Assembly (NCBI GenBank): GCA_964036045.1
Contig: OZ038384.1
Span: 33,089,771-33,153,770 of the forward strand
Length of the DNA: 64,000 nt
Reading direction: 5' to 3'
Origin: Eutreptiella sp. 'Long Island Sound 2002'
Lineage: Eukaryota; Euglenozoa; Euglenophyceae; Eutreptiales; Eutreptiaceae
Made by a program: the position numbers and the translations under genes. Below are positions 11,600 through 22,961 of the stretch, piece after piece (the first letter of the stretch is position 1; each line of letters opens with the position of its first letter). The notes under the pieces were generated by a model that worked only from the letters and a program-made list of their open reading frames with translations, made no database searches and was not told where the DNA came from.

Positions 11600-11945
11600 T
11601 GTGGATGTACACGCAAATTCCGGGGCAGCCCCGGGCCGGATTGGCCCCCATATGCCAAACTCTTTGGCCGGCTGAACGCCCGCCTGTTTGTACAAGCAAA
11701 TCCCAAACCAAACTTTGACGTGTTTGTACAGGCCACTCTCACGGCATATCAGGGCCATGCTGTTGTGCGACATTGGTCCCGACATGGTGTGCTCCTTGGA
11801 CAGCCAAACGGCGGCCCGTTTGTACACGCAAATCCCGGGGCACCCTAGGGCCAAGCCGCCACGCCGAATAGGCCCTGATATGCGACGCTCCTTGGCCGGC
11901 TGAACGCCGGCTCGCAAATCCGAGCCCAAACTCTAACCCATTTGT
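11600..11945 (+). repeat. Degenerate tandem units of about 212 bp
   Basis: TGTACACGCAAAT-CCGGGGCA recurs at about 11607 and 11819. Both are followed by a GGCC-rich block, GCTCCTTGGC or CTCTTTGGCC, GGCTGAACGCC and AAATCC. Intermediate TGTACA sites at 11690 and 11731 suggest sub-units. The flanks 10918-11600 and 11945-12300 hold nothing I recognise. Confidence 0.6.
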
Positions 11946-12313
11946 ATGGGCAGATCCTGATCAACTCATGGTGGCAAGTTGGCAATGTCCGGTCGAAGTG
12001 GTCTCACCCCTCCTTGGCTTCCCCGGTGACCTAAATTAAAGTCGATATGGTCAATTTTAATTTTTAATATATGAACCCGTTAATATATTAATCTCGCAAA
12101 TATTGAGAGGTTAAAGCTCAATTTTTTTCATTGGGTCATTTGTACCCATTTTTCCATGCACATATGAGGACCCACAGGGGGTGTTACGTGGTATATTGTT
12201 GCACAATGGTATAGTAGAGAGGTTCCAATGTTGTGTTGGTGGGTGTCTTGGACAGCCCCCTTCCGGTTGCCCGCATTCCCCCCCCCTCCACACCACCATG
12301 TTCCCTTGTATAG

Positions 12314-13043
12314 CCCTTGTTATGCCTTTCTCTCGGGACACCCTTACCGAGCTTAACATGACGCTCGTGCGTTTGAGTGGGGCCAAGAGTTTGCGGGACC
12401 CTTTGGTCTCCTGACTCCTTGGTGAGTGGGTGGCTTCATCTCCCTTGGCCCGGGCCCGATGGTCGAGGCCATGGAGGTTGGCTACCCCTCCCTTACTCGC
12501 GACAAGCAAAAGGAGGCGGTGAAGCAATATGCCTCCCTCCTCTTCCAGGGCCCGGACCTCATCGGCCTCCTCATGGACTTAAACGTCCCCAAGCTTGGCT
12601 TCCGGCACGTGTCGGAGTACATGAGCCGCCGGGGGTCGGCCTACACGGCCGCAACGGGCCTCCAGTTCCCCCGACCCATCCCCACTCGGGATACGTTCAC
12701 GGACACGTGGAAGGAGTTGGTCACCCCCCTTGACCTACGGCCACTCGTGTCCGTCCCCAATCCCCCCGCGAGTGGGCGCTCTTGGCCGCTACCCTCATGG
12801 GCCCGGTACGTTCAATCACGCCCATCGCTAGTGGACACCATCGATTGGACAAGGGCCCTCACCTTCATTGTGCGTGGGGATGCGTACCCGTGCGCCGGTG
12901 GTAGTTGGACCCAACTCTCCATTGGGCTCCTCAACCACGGCGCACGGGGCCGCACACCCGCGTACTTGTGGGTGATAGGGATGGCCGTGTGCAGGGACAA
13001 GGACATGGCGGCACTAGCAACGATATGGACCGATAACTTGAAG
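12314..13043 (+). pseudogene. T2: T-family transposase-like gene, exon 1
   Basis: The sequence follows acceptor TTGTATAG and reads L-V-M-P, TELNMTLVRLSGAKSLRDP, a TGA at 12412-12414, then after a one-base frame change the longest T-family run: KQKEAVKQYASLLF, GLLMDLNVPKLGF, YTAATGLQFPRPIPTR, GRSWPLPSWARYVQSRPSL, IDWTRALTFIVRGDAYPCAGG, SWTQLSIGLLNHG, RTPAYLWVIGMAVC, ATIWTDNLK. It ends at AAG before a GTTTGTGG donor at 13044. Asp in RGDAYPCAGG is the presumed first catalytic acid. Compared with T1 and T3 this exon is the best for consensus building. Confidence 0.65.
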
Positions 13044-13193
13044 GTTTGTGGCCCATTCGTTGTTTGTTGATTTTTGCATCAATTTCTCGAGATTAATATC
13101 TACATTTCGGTTAATATTAACGCCGACTGAAAAATTAACTTAATATTAATCTCGAGAAATTAATGTAAATGTTAACACATGGTTTTTTTGGAG
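13044..13193 (+). other. T2 intron built from TTAATATT words
   Basis: The intron is 150 bp from GTTTGTGG to TTGGAG. CTCGAGATTAATAT at 13087-13100 is the inverted partner of ATATTAATCTCGAG at 13142-13155, and further GTTAATATT/TTAATATTAA words fill the space. T3's homologous intron is also 150 bp but uses a different word. Confidence 0.7.
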
Positions 13194-13382
13194 GTGTTGT
13201 AATCTATTGATGACGGCAAGGAGTTCTAGTGGGCAACACCTAGGGTGCCCGGTGAGCTAGCCATTCAGGATGACCACCCCCTAGTGCACCGCTTCATTGG
13301 CGCCTCTAGATGGCCCATAGTGGGCTCTACATACAAAGTATACAACATCAATGCCCCTTCTCTTGTATGGAATGGGAAGAAT
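13194..13382 (+). pseudogene. T2 exon 2, truncated
   Basis: The exon reads SIDDGKEF-stop-WAT, then VPGELAIQDDHPL, GASRWPIVGSTYKVYNI and LVWNGKN. It aligns with T3 VPAAVLLSGDQPWLRWLLG, where the Asp of GDQPW (DDHPL here) is the presumed second catalytic acid. Homology stops where the foldback element begins. Confidence 0.6.
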
Positions 13383-13756
13383 GTTGCGCTTAAGGTTTGG
13401 GAGGGCCCTTTCTTTCCACAAGTTATTTTTTTTGAAGAAACGATTGAAAATTGTTGAAGATCGTTGAAAATTGTGCAAGGAGAAAAAGGTTGTAGGTATG
13501 TGTGTGTGTGTGTGTGCGCGCGCCTACATGTGTGTCCATTGTGGCAGTGACGGATGTAATTGGGGGGGTGGGTGTCCCTCCCTCCCCCCCCCCCTGTTGT
13601 GACGAGGCGTCACAATACGCGTCACAAAAAAACCCGGTCACAGATTGAGCCACACAGGGTACCAGGAGGCAAGCAGGACAACCCTTCCAGAGAGGCATGT
13701 GTGTGCAGCAGGGTACAGGCAACAACAAACAGTTTTTTTTTGTTTCTGGGTAGTCC

Positions 13757-14075
13757 ACCAGGGTTCTTATTCACTGTCACTGTGCAGCAGGGTTCTCATT
13801 CACTGTCACTGACAGTGAGGGCGCTTGCGCTGGCAAAAGAGGACAGGGAGCTGCCTGAATCCGAAACCTGTCCCAGGTTATCAACATACTCTGCAGTTTC
13901 TGGCAGAACGCGTTCCCAGGGTTCTTATTCACTGTCACTGTGCAGCAGGGTTCTCATTCACTGTCACTGTCACTGTCAGTACCACTTTCCTCGTCACTGA
14001 CAGTGAGGGCGCTTGCGCTGGAGGCATCTGTGGAAATGCTTCCAAAAGAGGACAGGGAGCTGCCTGAATCTGAAA
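13757..14075 (+). repeat. Direct repeat of about 155 bp
   Basis: CAGGGTTCTTATTCACTGTC appears at 13759 and 13918, followed in both by a second TTCTCATTCACTGTCACTG, GTGAGGGCGCTTGCGCTGG, AAAGAGGACAGGGAGCTGCC. The two units differ by small insertions. Confidence 0.8.
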
Positions 14076-14937
14076 CCTTGCATCTCTATGCTATGCATGC
14101 AGTGGATGGATGAATGTCACAAAAAACAGCAAGGTCAGAAGCAAGGTCAGAAGCACAGACACAACTATTCAGCAACCTGCCCACATGCCCTCAGGAAATA
14201 CCACTGCCCTCAGGAAGTACCGCAGAGCCTTTTGGGTGTCACAATATTTTTAGAAAAGCTGTTTTCCCACTATGGCCTATTGTATTTTTTGTGACATGTC
14301 ACAATTCACTACCCCCCCCCCCCCCACCCCCACCCCCTGAGTGGCGCACAAATTAGATCCATCACTGTCATTGTGGCTAGTTTCTAGGTTGTAGAATGCC
14401 CCAAAGGAGATAAAGGGGCTAATTCAGGTTTCATTGGCAATGCCACCCCCCCTCCTCTTGGTATTGTGGTGTGTGGGGGTGGGCTGTGGTGTGTGGAGGT
14501 GTGGTGTGTGGGGTTGTGGGGTGTGGGGGTGTGGGTTTTAGGGCTGTGGTGTGTGGAGGTGTGATGTTTGGGGCTGTGGGGTGTGGGGCTGTGGTCCCCC
14601 CACAAAAAAGCACCATCAAATTTGTGTCTAAGCCCCGCAGTATGCAACCCCCCCACACCCCTAAAGCCCCCCTCCGGAAGTCTCCCGCCCCCCCGGGTAC
14701 CTGAAATGGTGAGGCCCAACAAGTGCACATGCCCCGCGGTGTGTGTGGTTGTGTGTTATGCACTTTTTTTCACGTTAATTTTTGCGTCGCTTTCGTTAAT
14801 TTTTTGAGATTAATATTAAACCTCGCGTCGATTAATAATTCATGTATTAATTGATTTTTGGCTCGATAATATTAATTTGCAGAAATTAGTTCAGGGGGTC
14901 AAAAATTAACTTTTGGCTTTTTGTGTTTTTTTCGGAC

Positions 14938-15602
14938 TGCACACCCCCAACATCTCACAGCCCCACACCACAAACCCCAAACCCCCACAGCGGCACCCCC
15001 CACAGCCCCAAGCACCGCAGCCCCAAAGGGCACCGTGCCCGACATACCATGACCCCACAGCCCAACAACCCGCAGCCCCACACCCCACAGCCCCAAGCAC
15101 CACAAGCCAAATTGTCACAGCACGGCACACCACAGCCCCACACCCTACAACCCAACAAACCATAGCCCAACACACCACAGCACCCCACCCCACAGCCCCA
15201 TTCCCCACTGCCCCACACAGCGAAACCGCACACACAGCCCCATGCACCACAGCCCTGCACACCACAGCCCCAAATGCACCGCCTTACATCCCACAGCCCC
15301 ACACCACGCAGCTACACGCCCCACAGGCCCACACCCCACAGACCAAAGCACCACAGCCCCTAACATGCCACAGCCCCACACCCTGCAGCCCAACACACCA
15401 CAGCCCTACACCCCACAGGGCCACACCCCACAGCCCACACGCCACAGCCCCACACACCACAACCCAACAGGCCACGGCCCCACACACCCCAGCCCTGTAC
15501 ACTACATCGCCACACCCCACAACCCCACACACCCTAGCCGGACACCCCAAAGGCCCACACACCACAAGTGCACACACCAAAGCCCCACATTGCCCCCACT
15601 GT
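14938..15602 (+). repeat. CCACAGCCCCACA minisatellite
   Basis: About 50 degenerate units of 10-15 bp built from CACACCACAGCCC give long open Pro/Thr/His-rich frames on the plus strand and Gly/Val/Cys-rich frames on the minus strand. These frames are a repeat artefact, not genes. The same array continues at 15776-16172, in reverse at 14465-14600, and recurs at 32745-32940. Confidence 0.85.
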
Positions 15603-15775
15603 TTCCATTTAATTTTTGGACAGCCGGTGTTAATTTCTTGAGATTAATATCTAATTTTTGGACCGGCGTTCCAAATATCAGAAATTAACCGATGATATTA
15701 ACTTACCAGAAATTAAAAAGTCGTCCCAAAAATTAATTATGCCCCCAAGTCCCTCGTGCACTGATTTTGTTCACC

Positions 15776-16172
15776 CACAATGCACCACAACCCACCACAA
15801 GGCTGCAATGCACCCCCACAGCACCCCCCCCACCCCATGCAACAGCCCCACACACCACAGCACCTGACACCAAACCCCACACATGTCCACCACACACCCA
15901 TATACCACAGCCGTACCCACCACAACCCCACACCACAGCCCCAAAGACCACAACCCCAGAAACCTCAGCCCCACACACCAGAATCCTAGAAACCACTCCC
16001 CCACACAGCACAGCCCCAAACATCACACCCCCACACACCACAGCCCTAGAAACCACACCAAGACGTACCATAGGTCCACACACCACAGCCCCACGAACCC
16101 ACACACCGACACACCACAGCCCTAGGAACCATAACCCTAGACCCCATAGCCCCAAACATCACACACCACAAT
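15776..16172 (+). repeat. CCACAGCCCCACA minisatellite, second block
   Basis: Same repeat type as 14938-15602, separated from it by a TTAAT-word AT-rich spacer at 15603-15740. Its 3' end runs into the inverted GGCATTGCCAATGAAACC arm of the foldback. Confidence 0.8.
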
Positions 16173-16498
16173 ACCAAGGGGGGGGGGGGAGTGGCATTGC
16201 CAATGAAACCTGAACTAGCCCCTTTATCTCCTTTGGGGCATTCTACAACCCAGAAACTAGCCACAATGGACACACATGCGTGCACACACACACACACACA
16301 CACACACATACCTACAACCTTTTTCTCCTTGCTCAATTTTCAACGATCTTCAACAATTTTGATTCTTTTCTTCAAAAAAATAACTTGTGGAAAGAAAGGG
16401 CCCTCCCAAACCTTAAGCGCAAGGGCAACGGGAGGAGAGAGGAAGGAGCAAGGAGGGATGTGTGTGGCAGAGTTCGGGTGTGTGGGGGTGCCAATATC

Positions 16499-16499
<1 letters not shown>

Positions 16500-16575
<76 letters not shown>
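16500..16575 (+). repeat. (GT)n microsatellite
   Basis: An almost uninterrupted GT run of about 76 bp. Confidence 0.95.
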
Positions 16576-16577
<2 letters not shown>

Positions 16578-16669
16578 AAAAAGGGGAAGGGGGGATATCC
16601 ATTTTGGTAAGGCACAACAATTGTGCATGCCCCCTAGCATGTTTGGCTTGTTGTTGTGCATTTCTATGG

Positions 16670-17000
16670 AGGGTTAATATTTGGAGAATAGGGTTAATAT
16701 TTGTGAGATTAATATTAATGCTGGCGACTCTTTAATTTTTAACTTTTCAAATATTAATCCAAAAATTAACAACAAAAATTAAAGGCGAGAGCCATTTTAA
16801 CATTTTGAAACAACCACATGGGTAGGACCCCCCCACCAACCCTCGGGGGGAAATGACACCCAAGCCCGTAAGGCAACCCATGGGGGTCATAATTTTCACG
16901 GCAAACCCCCTAACCCCCCCTAAAAAAATTGAAACTTGAGATTAACGTGTTAATTTTGGCCAGATATTAAATATATTGGGTGTAATCTAGGTCACTAGGG
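16670..17000 (+). other. T2 terminal module with GTTAATATT words
   Basis: GGGTTAATATTTG repeats at 16672 and 16690, then complements (AATATTAAT, AAAAATTAAC) before AAATTAAAGGCGAGA. The right part to ATCTAGGTCACTAGGG is homologous to 33718-34060 behind T4, where the AT word is TTTAAA instead. The pair defines the 3' side of the T-family unit. Confidence 0.6.
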
Positions 17001-17129
17001 TTGCCCCCAAGTGTGCCCCCCCATATGCGATATGTACCCAACAATACACCCCGTGTACTACCCAAAATGGTACCTCTAGCAAGGAATATTCCAAGGTGAG
17101 CGGGCCCCAATCCCGAGCATGCCATGCTG

Positions 17130-17650
17130 ACATGTCTAAGTGCATGTGACCTAACGCCTGCCGCCTCCGGGGCCCACATGTGGGCAAAGTGGCCACATAA
17201 CCCCCACCGTCTCGGGGACCCCCACTCCCCCCCAAAAAGGGAGGTGGAAATCAAAATGGGGGTGGAAATCAAAGTGGCTACATAACCCTTGCGTTCTTGG
17301 GGCCCAAATGTGTACATAGTGGCTACATCCCCCCTTGCCGTCTTGGGGACCCCGAGAAAGGGGGGGGCTGGAAATCAAATTGAGTAGTTTGTTTTTTCAG
17401 GCACCCTGGCGCTAACAGTCAAAAAAAAAAATAGGCGCTCGCAATGATAGTCAAAACCGCGAGCCCAGAAAAGTATTGTCTTCATGTATTTTTCATAGGT
17501 TTTTACTGTCGCGTGACACTTCACCCTGCAGCTACTCAGTTGTCACTACAACGCAATCGACAATGTATGAACTGCCACACGAGATTGACGTTGATGATGA
17601 GGGCAATGATGGGGCTATATGCGCTTTGTGTTGGTTGAAGAAGGGCTCTC
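17130..17650 (-). repeat. Inverted copy of the 1140-1720 region
   Basis: Read on the minus strand, 17385-17150 repeats the GGGCCCC/GTAGCCAC units of 1437-1720. The plus strand at 17563-17640 repeats the MYELPH coding block that sits on the minus strand at 1257-1180. The two regions are therefore inverted copies about 16 kb apart. Confidence 0.75.
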
Positions 17651-17730
17651 TTTCAGAGTGCACTGCTTTACCCTTTGCCATTTCAATGGCCATGCATATG
17701 GGCATGAAACATTTGTGGCACAAGTGGTAA
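17563..17730 (+). pseudogene. BED-finger transposase-like relic, copy B
   Basis: The frame reads MYELPHEIDVDDEGNDG, ICALC, then an 18-residue spacer region and HMGMKHLWHKW before a stop. The C-x2-C ... H-x4-H pattern after an acidic lead fits a BED-type DNA-binding zinc finger. A few amino acids after the last His the frame stops at TAA, so only the N-terminal domain remains, or a donor (GTAAAGTAAG) follows at 17728. Confidence 0.45.
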
Positions 17731-17859
17731 AGTAAGTGATTGTGCTCTTGGTTGCACAAAGCCGTGGGATACAGTCAAGTGCATTCTGTCTCCAGAAGGT
17801 ACAGGGCACAAAGCACAAGGCACAAGGTGAGGGAGGCTCAGGAGTAGGGGCATGATTAC

Positions 17860-18229
17860 CCGTAGCCAAAGCAATCAGAGACTGTGACGTACGGCTGCCA
17901 GAAGATCTGGGGCTGGGCCCAGGGGGTCTTGCCGGGCAGTTGCACGTATGTTTGCAGGGACAGTTTGTTGTCACGCCCTTTGTCCACTTTGAAGTGGGCT
18001 TCCGCTGAAGGTGCCACCCGCATGAGCGCAGGGGCTGGATCAACCTGGTCCAAGAGCAGCCCACCCGCCAGTTCCCCAATGGACAGGTTGGTGACGATGT
18101 TCTCGAGGGTACTCGAGACGGCCGGAAACCCGTTGCCAGAGGTTTTGTCAGTGCGCACCGTTAGCACGTCCCACATGGCCCTTGCGGCGTCGAACACACA
18201 CTCGCAGATGGAGCTCTTGTGCAGCGGCA
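17860..18229 (-). CDS. Unrecognised exon, well delimited by splice sites
   Basis: The minus strand has a good acceptor (CCTTCTGCAG before 18229) and a GTAATC donor after 17860, with an open, protein-like frame between. It contains CECVFDAARAMWDVLTVRTD, FPAVSSTLENIVTNLSIGEL, LLLDQVDPAPALMRVAPSAE, FKVDKGRDNKLSL and PQIFWQPYVTVSD. The even composition and a hydrophobic-acidic rhythm suggest a real host exon. I do not recognise the family and see no neighbouring exon with certainty. Confidence 0.45.
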
Positions 18230-18239
18230 CTGCAGAAGG

Positions 18240-19085
18240 GGCGGGCAGGATGGGACAAAGATGGGCCATGGGCACGGGGAAACACGGCCTGCATGTTGGG
18301 ATTGGGCTAGTGATGCAGATGAGGGGTTGGGACTGGGCAGTTGGGGGATGCACAGCGCCTACCGGCCGGAGCTTGTACAGGGGTGTTGGGGGGTTGCAGC
18401 ACAATTGATAGGGCGGGACAATACCAACGAGAGAATTTCGACGCAGATTTATCTTGCATGCAGTCCCGAATTTGCCGTGGGAAATTTCGCACCCACCTGC
18501 AGGGAGCCTGCCTTTGGCAAGGCTAGACTTGCCATATTAAAGTGTCTTTTGGCTTGTTCCAGCTTGTTTTTTTATGGGAAGTTTGCTAGAAATATTGATT
18601 TTTCCTGAATGCTATCCTTGCCTTTTTGCTATCTGGTGGTTTGCTGCTAATTGCTAAAGGCTACAAAGTGGTGACAAGATGGGCAACTTTTTCCCCCATA
18701 CTTCTGTACACATTTCTTGAACCACCTGTCAAATACAATTCTGAAGCCTCCCGCCATGAATCGTCATCCCAATCAGCCCATGCCTTTTTCGAATATGGAG
18801 CCCAATGTGTTTCACGGTGTGCTCCAGCAGTGGCTTTCAAGTGCTGAAACATCACAGGGATCTTCTTCCGGCATTCAACTGTTTTGGGCTTGGGCGTCAA
18901 AAAAGGAAGCATGGTAGAGAGAAAACTGCACAATGGAAGCAGAAAATGGACAGTTGTGCAACACAGGGACGACTCAACGGCGAAAGGCTTCCCACCCAAT
19001 TCGGCTGTACCCGGTGTAAAAATGCTGAGCGCGTGGCAAAGACAACTGTACAACAAGTACAACAAGCAGGCTTGCTAAATTTCAA
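18240..19085. other. No clear gene
   Basis: A minus-strand frame at about 18850-18670 (KKAWADWDDDSWREASELYL) could be an exon remnant, but it has no supporting splice pair or family signal. Otherwise nothing seen. Confidence 0.4.
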
Positions 19086-19087
19086 CA

Positions 19088-19510
19088 CCTGAACGTTTGA
19101 TGGCAAATTCTATTGCCTATCGGCAACTGCACCGCACTTCTACCCCCATTACTCCAACATATGGGCGGGCATATGAGGGTCAAGTCATTCGGGTGGATTT
19201 GTTGCATTTGATGTGTAGAAGACATGTGCAACATGGGTCCCCCTAAGACCCCAATATGTTGATCACTTTGACCAATAACTACCTTGGACACCCGGGTGAA
19301 AAGTTCGGCCTCGGTACTCAAAAATATGGTCACCTATCCCCCCCAACCCATACATTTCTGAAACGGCGTTTTCTCACAGAATTCAAAAAGTATACACATC
19401 CCCCCCCCCAGGTGACGACATGTTTGCACACGGAAGCAAAAGTTGTAGAAAGTGCCGAAAAGTGCCAAAACCCAGAAAGTTGGCAGGTTATGAATGTCCC
19501 CGAGAGATAT
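19088..19510. mobile_element. M1 TIR element, truncated copy 2
   Basis: 19135-19300 matches 5660-5820 (CATATGAGGGTCA, TTTGTTGCATTTGATGTGTA, ACCAATAACTACCTT). 19300-19510 matches 6090-6290 including TCGGCCTCGGTACTCAAAAA and the right end TGAATGTCC-C-GAGAGATAT. The left end is missing. Confidence 0.65.
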
Positions 19511-19514
19511 GTAC

Positions 19515-21500
19515 ACAGGCTGAGGCGCGCCGAGGTGGGTCGAGTTCAGGCGCCCGTGGCCTCCCCTACATGCCCCCTGCCTGAACCTGCACAGCAACCG
19601 GGAGGGACGCGCTGGAGGGGACTAAGTCTCTTCCGCGCTTGCCCTGCCGTGCTGCCGCCGTTGCGGCAGCAATGATGTGAACTGCGACGGCGGAGGCGCA
19701 GAAGGCGCGTCCACCACTGGGTCAGGTGGCACTCCCTCCGTGTCTACGGACACGGCGCGCTAGGCTGCGCGGAACATGGCTCGTACTGTCTTGGGGGCCG
19801 CTTGTGGCGGCCGCCTGCAACCCCAAGGGGGGGGGGGGGGGCGCTGCCGCGGCAAGGCGCAGCTACTCAGGGCCGTAGAGATGTGGCCAAAAACGCCAGG
19901 GAGCGCCGCCGGGGACGCAGCCGGCGGAGGCAGGGGATGCCCCGCGGAGCGGGGGGGTCAGCGAAGCCTCCAACGTCTTGGGAGGCGCCACGCATCGGCG
20001 CGCCACCGGGGGTCCCGTTTCCAGGAGCGCCTGGAACGCAGGGCGTGCCTTGCCCAGCCAAGCGGATAGCGCCGCCGCCCCCGCTCGACACTCCTGTGGG
20101 ACGAGGACCTGGCGGCCCGGCGTGATCCCGGGTTGCGCCGGCGGGCCCGCTGGGCCCGCCGAGGGGCCGTTGTGTCCCTCGTGTCCCGCACGGCAGCAGC
20201 GGCTCATGCCCCACCCCAAGGTTTGGCATCAGGCGCACGAGGGCGCCCCGTGCTCCATGCATAGTGCGTCCCGAGTGCCACCCCCCCCAGCCGGGGGGCT
20301 GCTGCGTTGCGGGACCACGAGCGGGACGCTCGAGGGCCGCGCCCGGGGCGGCCTCCTCGCGTACGGCAAGAGCGGTGGTCCCCCCTCGGGGGGCCGTGGA
20401 TAGTAATCCATGAGAAAACCACCGCACAGCGGCAGCCGAATGCGCGCCGGCGTTTGTAGGCGTCGGACCCACGCGACCCAGCAGTGACTCGCCGGGCGCA
20501 ACAGCTGCAGCATCACCTCGTGGCGAGCCGCAAAAAACGGGTGGGCGGACAAGCCCGCACATACAAGCCCCCCCGAGGGGAGAAGGGAGCGACAAAGCCC
20601 CAGGGGGGCGCCCCACAGCAAGGATCCTCCCACTAGATGGCGTTCAACCAGCCCCACGGCTTTGCATAAGACCTAGGCTCTCTCCCCAAGTGGAAGGCGT
20701 GTGCCCCGAAGGCAGTGATCCGGGGAGGCCGGCAGCGCCCTGCCCACAAAGGCGTCGTAATCCAAGGCCAAATTTGCCCATGTCACTTCCGCCGGTCCTG
20801 GTCCCCTCCCCACAAAGGCGTCGTAATCCAAGGCCAAATTTGCCCATGTCACTTCCGCCGGTCCTGGTCCCTAGGCCAACGCCCGGGTGCCTGTGAGCAA
20901 ACGCCCCAGCGCCTGAGGTCAGACGCCCAGGCGCCTGCGGGAAGACGCCGGCAGGGAGGGCGGAACGGGGACCGGAAAGCCAACCCCCCCCCCCCAAGAA
21001 AGACAGAGCAGGAACCCCAACCCGAAACGCGGAGGGGTGCGAACCACATGGAATTGCCCTACCCGCGCCCTGCAAGGGAACCTCGCACAGTGCGCGCGGA
21101 GGGAAGAGGGGGGGGGGGGGGCAACCGGACCAGGACATGAAGAGCGAAGGCGACGCGAGAGCAAGCGTGCACCAACACACAAAGGACACGCGACGCGAAC
21201 CGGAAGGGCCACCGGACCGAGACCGCGGAACACGCAGACCACATGGAATGGCATACCAACAAACGAAGAAAAGGGAAACCCCGACGGGTCAACCGCCACA
21301 CCCAGCGCGGGAGCCGCGTAGGACACAGGGAAAAGGGGGGGGAAGCGCACCGGCCCCACCCCCGCCCTGCCGTGCACGCCGCGAACACACGAGGAGGGCA
21401 CTGCACCCGCCAATGCAGTAGTGGGACACCACTCCCCACGCACCAGCCATGTGGCTAGGCAGCCCGCACTAGCCCGGGGGTGCCACTGGCGACGAGCTAG
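19515..21500. other. GC-rich island with overlapping open frames
   Basis: GC content rises sharply and all six frames contain long open stretches rich in Gly, Pro, Arg and Ala, which is expected from composition alone. One minus-strand frame near 20560-20390 (ARHEVMLQLLRP, WVAWVRRL, GGFLMDYY) looks more protein-like than the rest, but I cannot name it. Confidence 0.4.
20747..20868 (+). repeat. Two tandem units of about 65 bp
   Basis: CACAAAGGCGTCGTAATCCA through CCGGTCCTGGTCCC occurs twice in a row without a mismatch, so the duplication is recent or homogenised. Confidence 0.9.
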
Positions 21501-21765
21501 TAGCACGGGCCCGGCAACGCCGGCTCCCCAAGCGACCACACATTAGGGGGTTTGTGGGTACAAGAGTGGAATATTGCATGAGCAGGTTATGCCCCCGCTC
21601 CCTTGCCTCCCTGCGAACCGACAATTCAACCCCTTGGGGTAGGGTACGTGAATAAGCAAAAAAAGTCCAAAAAAAGGGGTGCCGTGTGGCGTTTTCCCCA
21701 ACATACGGGCCCGCGTGGCTTTTATCTAACAACCTCTAACAGGTAATTTCCATTTTTGACTTGTA

Positions 21766-22790
21766 GAGGCTGGGAAACAACTTCACTAGTTTGTGCGCTC
21801 ATCAAATGCCACTAAAACACCTGCAAACAGCAATTTTGAAGCTTCTAGGGGGCCCACAGCTCAGTCTAGATGCTCCCACTACATGGCCACTACATGAGTC
21901 CCCATAGGTGCTCAAGTGCCCGTATTGTCACCAAATGATGACCCAAACCAATCCAAGGGGCAATAGAAGGGTTTCGGAAAAAAATCAAAATTCTATTCCC
22001 TTCGGCAAAACCACCTAGCAAAGAATCTACCCCGAGCAACAAACCCCAAAATAGGGTAAAAACTACATAAAAATGGTCTACAACATGCTTTACTACATAT
22101 CTTGGATGGTCATTTGTGTGGACACGATATCAAAATAATAAGTTTCGCAAACGTGGATTTTGAGCTGCCCACGATGAAAAATTGCATAAACAAGTTGTGT
22201 ACCAATCCCTTGGGAGAGCCCACCCCCCCCTCCCGCCCGCAAAACCCCTATAACTTGAAAACCACATAAATACTGCCCAAAACATGCTTTACATACCTTG
22301 GATGGCCATGGTTTTGTGTGGTCCTGACAGCAAAAAAATAGAGTTCAACAACTTCTCAGTTTTCTCAGTCCTCAATTTTTCAGCTGCCCACAATGAAAAA
22401 CTGCATTCGCAGGTCGGGTATCAATCCCTTGGGAGACCCCCCCCAACCCCTGCCCGCCCGCACCCGATTCCCAAATGAGGTGAAAAACACATAGCTACTG
22501 CCTAAAACATGCTTTACATACGTTGCATGGTGATTTTGTATGGTCACAATATCAATAAAACTAGTTTTGGGAACATGGAATTTTAAGCTGTCCACAGTGA
22601 AAAACGGCATTAGCAGGCTCATACTAGGCCATTCACTCATGTAAGCCATTATTGGTGTAAACAGGCATTTCGCTTCTTTGGTACGGGGTTTGACGGCAAG
22701 GCGAGAGACTACAAAAAACATCCTTTCGTATCCTAGTAGGCATATATTGTTACAACATCTCCACTTGCACCCCTTAGGGTGGGTACCACG
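21766..22790 (+). repeat. S190 satellite block left of T3
   Basis: It starts GGCTGGGAAACAACTTCACT and then holds three degenerate units of about 190-210 bp, each with ACATGCTTTACATA, TTGGATGGTCAT, GAGCTGCCCAC, TGAAAAA-TGCAT and ACCAATCCCTTGGGAG. The first 500 bp are almost identical to 24724-25220. A third block lies at 34515-34960. Confidence 0.85.
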
Positions 22791-22866
22791 GGTTCATCAA
22801 GGTTGCCAAAACCGCCAAAATAGCAAAAAAGGCTGAAAAGGGCATAACCGTAGGTGCCTGTATGAA

Positions 22867-22961
22867 AAGTAGTATTGTTCATAATTCTTATTCATACATG
22901 AACGGTTCATATATGAACCATGAAGTATGAACAGCTTTTATGAACGCTTCTTTGTCCACAG
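22867..22961 (+). other. T3 upstream intron built from GTTCATAA words
   Basis: TGTTCATAATTC, TTCATACATGAAC, GGTTCATATATGAACC, TATGAACAG and TTATGAACG follow each other before TTTGTCCACAG. The words are self-complementary (GTTCAT / ATGAAC) and equal those in the downstream T3 intron. Confidence 0.75.

Larger units (their letters stand above)
13383..16425. mobile_element. Foldback element with CCACA minisatellite inside T2
   Basis: 13383-13520 (CGCTTAAGGTTTGGGAGGGC onward) is matched in inverted orientation by 16270-16422. A second inverted pair is 14365-14470 and 16165-16262, both containing CCCCAAAGGAGATAAAGGGG and GGTTTCATTGGCAATGCCAC. Between them lie CCACA-type arrays and GTTAAT-word spacers. 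The T4 copy has a relative (CCCTCCCAAACCTTAAGCG at 33149-33167). No transposase is visible in it. Confidence 0.6.

Noticed and set aside
14913-16213. Long Pro/Thr/His-rich plus frames and Gly/Val/Cys-rich minus frames as protein genes
   Set aside because: They are pure translations of the CCACA minisatellite and stay open because stop codons cannot form from the unit.
16280-16735. Frame with a Cys-Val repeat
   Set aside because: It is the (GT)n microsatellite read as codons.
19867-20616. 249-residue minus-strand protein in the GC-rich island
   Set aside because: Composition (Gly, Pro, Arg, Ala) and open frames in all six readings make chance the better explanation.
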